Source of the DNA: a bacterium | Lineage (GTDB): Bacteria > Actinomycetota > Acidimicrobiia > Spongiisociales > Spongiisociaceae | DNA: 38,154 bases | Assembly (NCBI GenBank): GCA_028821575.1 | Contig: JAPPFW010000064.1 | Span: 1 to 38,154, forward strand | Direction: 5' to 3' | Part shown: positions 33,238-38,154 of the stretch, piece by piece | Layout of the letters: the number at the start of each line of letters is the position of its first letter | How positions within the stretch are numbered: position 1 is the stretch's first letter | The notes under the pieces: generated by a model | The model's database searches: none | What the model was told of the DNA's origin: nothing | The model's input: the letters and a program-made list of their open reading frames with translations, nothing else | Translations under genes and position numbers: made by a program

Positions 33238-34099
33238 CGAGACCCTAAGGCTGGCTGTTCCCAACAAGGGACGTATGAGGGAGCCGACCCTCAGGTTGCT
33301 GCGCGAAGCGGGGCTCGCTTTCGAGCAAACCGAGAGAGCCCTCTCGGTAAAGGTGCGAAACGCCGACATCGACCTGCTCTTCGTGCGGACCGAGGATGTC
33401 GTCGAGTTGGTGGCGGACGGGGTGGCGGACCTCGGGATCACGGGTCTCGACTTGTTGGAGGAGGCCTGCCGACCGCCCGCGAGCGTAGGCGTAGTTCTCC
33501 CGCTCGGCTTCGGCCGATGCGAACTCACCGTGGCCGCACCGAGAGAGGCGGGCTACCGGCGTCCTGCGGACTTCGCAGGTCTACGGGTCGCCACCTCGCA
33601 CCCGAACCTGACCAGCGGCTACTTCACCGGGCATGGCGTGGCCGTCGAAGTGGTCCGCCTCCGGGGATCGGTGGAGGTGGCTCCCAAACTGGGAGTAGCC
33701 GACGCGGTAGCCGATCTGGTCTCGACCGGGAGCACGCTGATGATCAACGGACTCCGCCCCGTGCTGCCCATCCTGAGCAGCCAAGCGGTACTGGTGGGAG
33801 AGTGCGCCGGAGCGGGAACGACTACGGAGTTGGACACGGTCGTGACCGCCCTCGAGTCGGTCCTCGCGGGCCGGCGCAGGCGCTACCTGCTCCTCAACGC
33901 TCCTCGGGAGGCCCTTCCCGTCATCAACGCTCTGATCCCGGGGCTCGAGGCACCCACCGTGATCCCACTCGCAGAGGACGGGATGGTTGCGATCCACTCG
34001 GTGGTGGAGAGGGACGAGGTGTGGAATCTGCTGCCCCGGCTGAAGGAGAGTGGCGGGCGCGACATCCTCGTGCTGCCGATCGGGCAACTCGTCCCATGA
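33230..34099 (+). CDS. hisG: ATP phosphoribosyltransferase (HisG, long form)
   Basis: First committed step of histidine synthesis: ATP plus PRPP. 289 residues, so the long form with a C-terminal ACT-like domain for histidine feedback rather than the short form needing HisZ. Visible motifs: LRLAVPNKGRM, GITGLDLLEE and the PRPP loop DLVSTGSTL. The start is ATG 33230 inside the end of yerC; the stop overlaps hisD as ATGA. Confidence 0.95.
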   Translation: MASETLRLAVPNKGRMREPTLRLLREAGLAFEQTERALSVKVRNADIDLLFVRTEDVVELVADGVADLGITGLDLLEEACRPPASVGVVLPLGFGRCELTVAAPREAGYRRPADFAGLRVATSHPNLTSGYFTGHGVAVEVVRLRGSVEVAPKLGVADAVADLVSTGSTLMINGLRPVLPILSSQAVLVGECAGAGTTTELDTVVTALESVLAGRRRRYLLLNAPREALPVINALIPGLEAPTVIPLAEDGMVAIHSVVERDEVWNLLPRLKESGGRDILVLPIGQLVP

Positions 34100-35466
34100 G
34101 CCCGGCCACCCGAGCCGCCGAGGCTCCATCAGGCCTGATGAGGGTACGCAGGCTTGCCGACCTGGACCCCGGTGCCCGGCGCGAGTTGGTCAACCGATCA
34201 GCGGTGCCTGATCGGGAGGTACGCCGTTCGGCGGCCGGAATCTGCCGGTCGATCGAGGAAGGCGGCGACCGAGCGCTCGCATACGCGGGCATCGCCTACG
34301 GCGGCGGACGGTCCGATCCGAGAGTGGGAACCGCGGAGATCTCGACCGCGCTCAGGAACACCGACCGATCGGTGCGCCGGGCCCTCGAGGAGGCAATTGA
34401 CTCGGTGCAACGGCACCACCAGGCGCAGATCCCGGAGAGCGTGTCCCACGAGACCCGACCCGGAGTCCGGATCGACCGGCGGTGGACACCGCTCCGCCGG
34501 GTAGGCGCCTACATACCCGGCGGCAAAGCCTCCTACCCGTCCAGCCTGGTGATGACGGCGGTACCGGCCCAGGTGGCCGGCGTCGGCGAGATCGTGGTCG
34601 CGTCACCCTGCGACGAGGACGGGAGTCTGGATCGGACCCTTCTGGCTGCCGCCGCTCTGCTGGGCGTGGATGAGGTCTACGCGATGGGGGGCGCGCAGGC
34701 TGTGGCGGCCCTCGCATTCGGCACCGAGACCATACGGAGGGTGGACAAGATCGTGGGTCCGGGCAACGCGTGGGTGACGGCCGCCAAGCTGGAGGTGTAC
34801 GGGACCTGCGCCATCGATCTCCCGGCCGGACCCAGCGAGGTGCTCGTGGTGGCCGACCACACGGCGGATCCCCGGCTGGTGGCGATCGACCTTCTCTGCC
34901 AGGCGGAACATGGCCCGGACTCTCCGGCCTTGGTCATCACCACCGACCCGGACCTGGCTGCCAGAGTCGAGGCCGAGATCGCCGGGTTCCTTCCGCTACT
35001 CCCCCGCAGGGACATCCTCCGGTCGGCCCTGGCAACCCATGGCGAGGCGCTGCTGGCATCTTCGCTCGACGAGGCTCTGGACTTCGCCAATGCGTACGCT
35101 CCCGAGCATGCATCGGTTCTCACCGCCGACGCGGACTCGGACGCGGGCCGGCTGGTGAACGCCGGCTCCGTTTACGTGGGCCGCTGGTCACCGGAATCCG
35201 CCGGCGACTACGCAACCGGGGCCAACCATGTCCTGCCCACCGGAGGGCTGGCACGCTCGCATGGCCCGCTCGGGGTAGAGGATTTCGGATCCTGGAGGCA
35301 GGTCCAGACGTTGACCCGCGCCGGGCTGGAGTCGATCAGGCCCGTTATCGAGGAACTGGCTGCCGCCGAGGGACTCGACGCCCACCGCATGGCGGCTTCG
35401 ATCCGCTTCGAGACCGCTCCCGCCGCGACCTTGCCAGACGAAGACACCAACAGCGAGGAGGCTTGA
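34096..35466 (+). CDS. hisD: Histidinol dehydrogenase (HisD)
   Basis: NAD- and zinc-dependent double oxidation of histidinol to histidine. 456 residues with YIPGGKASYPSS, the signature around AGPSEVLVVAD and LLCQAEHGPDS, and GDYATGANHVLPTGG near the C-terminus. ATG 34096 overlaps the hisG stop; ATG 34138 (MRVRRLADL) would give a more typical 442 residues. hisB starts directly after the stop. Confidence 0.95.
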   Translation: MSPATRAAEAPSGLMRVRRLADLDPGARRELVNRSAVPDREVRRSAAGICRSIEEGGDRALAYAGIAYGGGRSDPRVGTAEISTALRNTDRSVRRALEEAIDSVQRHHQAQIPESVSHETRPGVRIDRRWTPLRRVGAYIPGGKASYPSSLVMTAVPAQVAGVGEIVVASPCDEDGSLDRTLLAAAALLGVDEVYAMGGAQAVAALAFGTETIRRVDKIVGPGNAWVTAAKLEVYGTCAIDLPAGPSEVLVVADHTADPRLVAIDLLCQAEHGPDSPALVITTDPDLAARVEAEIAGFLPLLPRRDILRSALATHGEALLASSLDEALDFANAYAPEHASVLTADADSDAGRLVNAGSVYVGRWSPESAGDYATGANHVLPTGGLARSHGPLGVEDFGSWRQVQTLTRAGLESIRPVIEELAAAEGLDAHRMAASIRFETAPAATLPDEDTNSEEA

Positions 35467-36069
35467 ATGCCCCGCCAGGCCGGATGCCGGCGCACCACCA
35501 AGGAAACACGCGTGTCGGTCGAGATCGATCTCGACGGGACCGGTCGGGCCGAGGTGAGCACGGGGATCGGGTTCTTCGATCACCTGCTGTCCTCGCTCGC
35601 CCACCACGCTCTCTTCGACCTCACCATCGTCACGGAAGGCGATCGGGAGGTAGACGATCACCACACTGTCGAGGACACCGCACTGTGCCTGGGCGAGGCA
35701 CTGGCCGGAGCCCTCGGAGACCGGACCGGCATACATCGCTTCGGCGATGCTCGCATCCCGATGGACGAAGCGGTGGCACAGGCGACGGTCGACGTGGGTG
35801 GGCGACCCTATTGCTTGACAAGGCTCGACCTGACCACCCCCTACATAGGAAACCTCACTACGCAGAACATCCCGCATGCGTTGGAGGCGTTCGCCCGGAC
35901 ATCGGGCGCCACCGTTCACGTAGAAGCGACAGGCCGCAACGACCATCACGTCGCCGAGGCTGCGTTCAAGGCTCTGGCGAGAGCACTGAGAGCTGCCGTG
36001 GCTCCCGACGCGAGGCGGGCCGGGATCGCCTCGACAAAGGGGACTCCAACCGGAGAGGCGGGCACGTGA
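35467..36069 (+). CDS. hisB: Imidazoleglycerol-phosphate dehydratase (HisB)
   Basis: A manganese dehydratase of 200 residues with the metal-binding clusters AHHALFD (45-51), DDHHTVEDT (63-71) and [14 protein letters not shown]. Single-domain form without the histidinol-phosphatase fusion of enterics. TGAATG junction with hisD; its stop overlaps the hisH GTG. Confidence 0.96.
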   Translation: MPRQAGCRRTTKETRVSVEIDLDGTGRAEVSTGIGFFDHLLSSLAHHALFDLTIVTEGDREVDDHHTVEDTALCLGEALAGALGDRTGIHRFGDARIPMDEAVAQATVDVGGRPYCLTRLDLTTPYIGNLTTQNIPHALEAFARTSGATVHVEATGRNDHHVAEAAFKALARALRAAVAPDARRAGIASTKGTPTGEAGT

Positions 36070-36725
36070 ACGCAGCACCGCTGGTGGCGGTGATAGATCA
36101 CGGCGCCGGCAACCTGGTGTCTATCGCCCGTGGACTGGAGCGGGCGGGCGGCCGCGTGCGCCTCGTGACCGGGCCGGAAGGGCTGACCGGGGTCCACGCG
36201 GTGGTCCTTCCCGGGGTAGGGGTTCCCGGTGCCGCCATGTCCCGCCTCGGAGAAGCCGGACTCCTGGGGCCCCTCGGAGCGTGGGAAGGGCCGCTGCTTG
36301 GAATCTGCGTCGGGCTCCAACTGTTCTTCGACAGCAGCGACGAGGACGGCGAGCCATGCCTAGGTTTCGACCGAGGAGTCGTGAGACGGCTGGTCGGCGC
36401 CCCACTGCTCCCCCACATCGGGTGGAACGACATCGAGATGCCCGGTGGAGGCGGAACCCGCGACCGGCTATTCGACCGGATCGAGCCCGGAGCAACCTTC
36501 TACTTCGTTCACAGCTACGCTCCGGCTCCGGAAGACCCGTCCATCGTCATCGCCTACGCCAGGTACCCGCGGCCATTTGCGGCCGCGGTGCGGAACGGGC
36601 TCCGGGTTGGGACCCAGTTCCATCCGGAACGCAGCGGCAAGGCCGGTCTTCAGGTCCTTACCAACTTCGTGGCAGAGGTGCGAGAGGTCGCCGGCTCGCG
36701 GGACCGGGCCGGGGCCCTCGCATGA
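36066..36725 (+). CDS. hisH: Imidazole glycerol phosphate synthase, glutaminase (HisH)
   Basis: Supplies ammonia from glutamine to HisF. 219 residues of the class I glutaminase fold: Cys81 in [10 protein letters not shown], His186 and Glu188 in QFHPERSG, and N-terminal DHGAGNL. GTG start overlapping the hisB stop. The frame is open far upstream across hisD and hisB, which is a shadow. Confidence 0.95.
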   Translation: MNAAPLVAVIDHGAGNLVSIARGLERAGGRVRLVTGPEGLTGVHAVVLPGVGVPGAAMSRLGEAGLLGPLGAWEGPLLGICVGLQLFFDSSDEDGEPCLGFDRGVVRRLVGAPLLPHIGWNDIEMPGGGGTRDRLFDRIEPGATFYFVHSYAPAPEDPSIVIAYARYPRPFAAAVRNGLRVGTQFHPERSGKAGLQVLTNFVAEVREVAGSRDRAGALA

Positions 36726-37483
36726 GCCTCCGCACCCGGATAATCGCCTGCCTGGACGTGAAACACGGCCGGGTTGTGAAAGGGGTCAACTTCGTCAACC
36801 TGACCGACGAAGGGGATCCGGTCGAGTTGGCAACGCGGTACGCGGAGGAGGGGATGGACGAGATCGTCTACCTCGACATCGCCGCATCCCCCGAAGGACG
36901 GTCCGCTCTGCTAGACGTGGTCCGTCGCACCGCCCAGAACGTGTTCGTGCCGCTCACCGTGGGAGGAGGGGTGCGGGAGCCGTCCGACATGCGGGCCGTG
37001 TTGAGGGCCGGGGCGGACAAGGTGTCGCTCAACACCGCGGCGGTTCGCCGTCCCGGCCTGCTCGACCGGTGCGCGGCTGCGTTCGGCTGCCAGTGCGTCG
37101 TCCTCGCCATCGACGCCAAGGCCATGCCCGGGGGATCTTGGAACGTGTTCATCACCGGAGGGCGGCACGACACCGGGAGGGACGCAGTGGAGTGGGCGAT
37201 CGAGGGGGTGGAGCGCGGCGCCGGCGAGATCCTGCTCACATCGATGGACCGAGACGGCACCAACATCGGGTTCGACCTGGAACTGCTCGGTGTGATCACC
37301 GAAGCGGTCGATGTTCCGGTGATCGCCTCGGGAGGCGCCGGGGTGCCCGAGCACTTCGTCGAGGCGGTAGGAGCGGGGGCCTCCGCAGTGCTGGCCGCGT
37401 CCATATTCCACCGCCGCGAAGTGGACATCCGCGACGTGAAGCGGGTGATGGAAGAGGCAGGAATACCGGTGCGCCATGCGTGA
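36722..37483 (+). CDS. hisF: Imidazole glycerol phosphate synthase, cyclase (HisF)
   Basis: A (beta/alpha)8 cyclase that forms imidazole glycerol phosphate and AICAR with HisH. 253 residues with catalytic Asp12 ([11 protein letters not shown]) and Asp131 (AIDAK), plus TVGGGVR and [12 protein letters not shown] overlap with hisH; 8-nt overlap with hisIE. Confidence 0.97.
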   Translation: MSLRTRIIACLDVKHGRVVKGVNFVNLTDEGDPVELATRYAEEGMDEIVYLDIAASPEGRSALLDVVRRTAQNVFVPLTVGGGVREPSDMRAVLRAGADKVSLNTAAVRRPGLLDRCAAAFGCQCVVLAIDAKAMPGGSWNVFITGGRHDTGRDAVEWAIEGVERGAGEILLTSMDRDGTNIGFDLELLGVITEAVDVPVIASGGAGVPEHFVEAVGAGASAVLAASIFHRREVDIRDVKRVMEEAGIPVRHA

Positions 37484-38102
37484 GTTCGACGTGTCGTGGA
37501 ACGGGGATGGCCTCGTTCCGGTGATCGTGCAGCACGACCGGACCGGGGAGGTGCTGATGATGGCCTGGATGGACCGGCGGGCCCTGAAGCTGACCCTCGG
37601 TTCCGGGGTGGTCCACTTCTGGTCCCGATCCCGCCGGACGCTGTGGATGAAGGGCGAGACCAGCGGCAACAGGCTAACCCTCGTGGACCTCGCGGCGGAC
37701 TGTGACGGAGACACGCTGCTGGTGCGGGCTATGCCAGCCGGTCCCACCTGCCACACGGCCGCCCGGACCTGCTTTACCGCGCCATCGGATGGCGACGCCC
37801 CGCAGGGATTCGGCGACCTCGAGCCTCTGTGGAAAACGATCACCGGACGGCTCGAGACCGGCCAACCAGGCTCCTATACCGCGCGACTGGCCGCCGGCGG
37901 AGCATCGTCCACAGGGCGCAAGGCAATCGAGGAGGCCAGCGAACTAGCATCCGCCGCTCTCGACCATCAGGCGGGCAGGGCCGCCGGCCGAAGGGTCGCC
38001 GAGGAAGCCGCCGACGTCGTGTACCACCTGCTCGTCCTGCTCGCCGAGCGGGGAGTCGAGGCCCGGGAAGTTATCGAGGAACTGGCTTCCAGACGGGGTT
38101 AG
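37476..38102 (+). CDS. hisI: HisIE: phosphoribosyl-AMP cyclohydrolase / -ATP pyrophosphohydrolase
   Basis: A 208-residue fusion doing steps 2 and 3 of the pathway. HisI part (about 1-105): [25 protein letters not shown] and [12 protein letters not shown] with the zinc cysteines. HisE part (about 115-205): [14 protein letters not shown] and [14 protein letters not shown], the MazG-like pyrophosphohydrolase helices. Many well-known actinobacteria have separate hisI and hisE, so the fusion is notable. It is the last gene of the operon here. Confidence 0.94.
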   Translation: MREFDVSWNGDGLVPVIVQHDRTGEVLMMAWMDRRALKLTLGSGVVHFWSRSRRTLWMKGETSGNRLTLVDLAADCDGDTLLVRAMPAGPTCHTAARTCFTAPSDGDAPQGFGDLEPLWKTITGRLETGQPGSYTARLAAGGASSTGRKAIEEASELASAALDHQAGRAAGRRVAEEAADVVYHLLVLLAERGVEAREVIEELASRRG

Positions 38103-38109
38103 TTGCTAG

Positions 38110-38154
38110 GGCCTGTTCACGCTTTGAGGGTGTCGTGGATGAGGGCGAGGGTGA
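38110..38154 (-). mobile_element. Possible end of an insertion sequence
   Basis: After hisIE, GGCCTGTTCACGCTTTGAG looks like the end repeat of some IS elements. On the minus strand an open frame enters from the right edge and stops at 38117-38119 (last residues LALIHDTLKA). With only 11 codons the family cannot be named. Confidence 0.25.

Noticed and set aside
34770..36065. Large open frame upstream of hisH
   Set aside because: It overlaps hisD and hisB in another frame; Arg-rich shadow sequence with no homology until the hisH GTG.

Overview
The window looks like part of a GC-rich actinobacterial chromosome. The evidence is GC-rich third codon positions, frequent GTG and TTG starts, several genes that seem to be transcribed without a 5' leader, a fabD-fabH-fabG-acpP-fabF cluster, and a three-gene transhydrogenase. 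Acidimicrobiia or a related uncultured actinobacterial class is my best guess, but that is inference. The left edge begins inside a 7-bp tandem array and the right edge ends in what may be the end of an insertion sequence, so the window could be a whole contig broken at repeats.

Layout. 111-4580 (minus) is a type II fatty-acid synthesis operon (fabD, fabH, fabG, acpP, fabF). 4784-9385 (minus) holds an MFS exporter, a SulP anion transporter with a STAS domain, and a coupled ROK sugar kinase/DUF1232 pair. 9641-10099 (plus) is a small heat-shock protein that ends at a strong terminator hairpin. 10255-14432 (minus) holds an SRPBCC protein, a UvrD-like helicase with an HRDC domain, and a metallophosphoesterase. 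A second HRDC domain is readable in frame beyond the helicase stop codon. 14567-17390 (plus) holds ilvD, a four-CBS protein and a DUF2905 membrane protein, followed by a minus-strand NYN-domain protein. 18749-24942 (plus) is the branched-chain amino acid operon ilvB-ilvN-ilvC-leuA-leuB. It has two apparent leader-peptide control regions, one before ilvB and one between ilvC and leuA. 24993-30382 (plus) holds pntAA-pntAB-pntB, a nitroreductase, a SpoU-type RNA methyltransferase and a GCS2-family carboxylate-amine ligase. 30518-38102 holds hisA (minus), an amidase (plus) and a compact operon yerC-hisG-hisD-hisB-hisH-hisF-hisIE with almost every junction overlapping.

How it fits together. IlvBN, IlvC and IlvD make valine and isoleucine precursors, and LeuA/LeuB branch off to leucine. 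IlvC consumes NADPH, which the adjacent proton-translocating transhydrogenase could help supply. The his operon starts with a TrpR-family regulator. Its upstream gap carries CTAG-like half-sites exactly 8 bp apart, the spacing known from the E. coli trp operator, so autoregulated histidine control is a reasonable hypothesis.

The most interesting signals are regulatory and structural: (1) the short ilvB leader peptide with Leu-Val-Leu codons and an attenuator; (2) the leucine-rich leuA leader with competing RNA pairings; (3) the 8-bp CTAG ladder before yerC; (4) a family of intergenic 7-bp arrays, often with an inverted partner array; (5) the cryptic in-frame HRDC domain. No CRISPR array, tRNA, rRNA or phage gene was seen.
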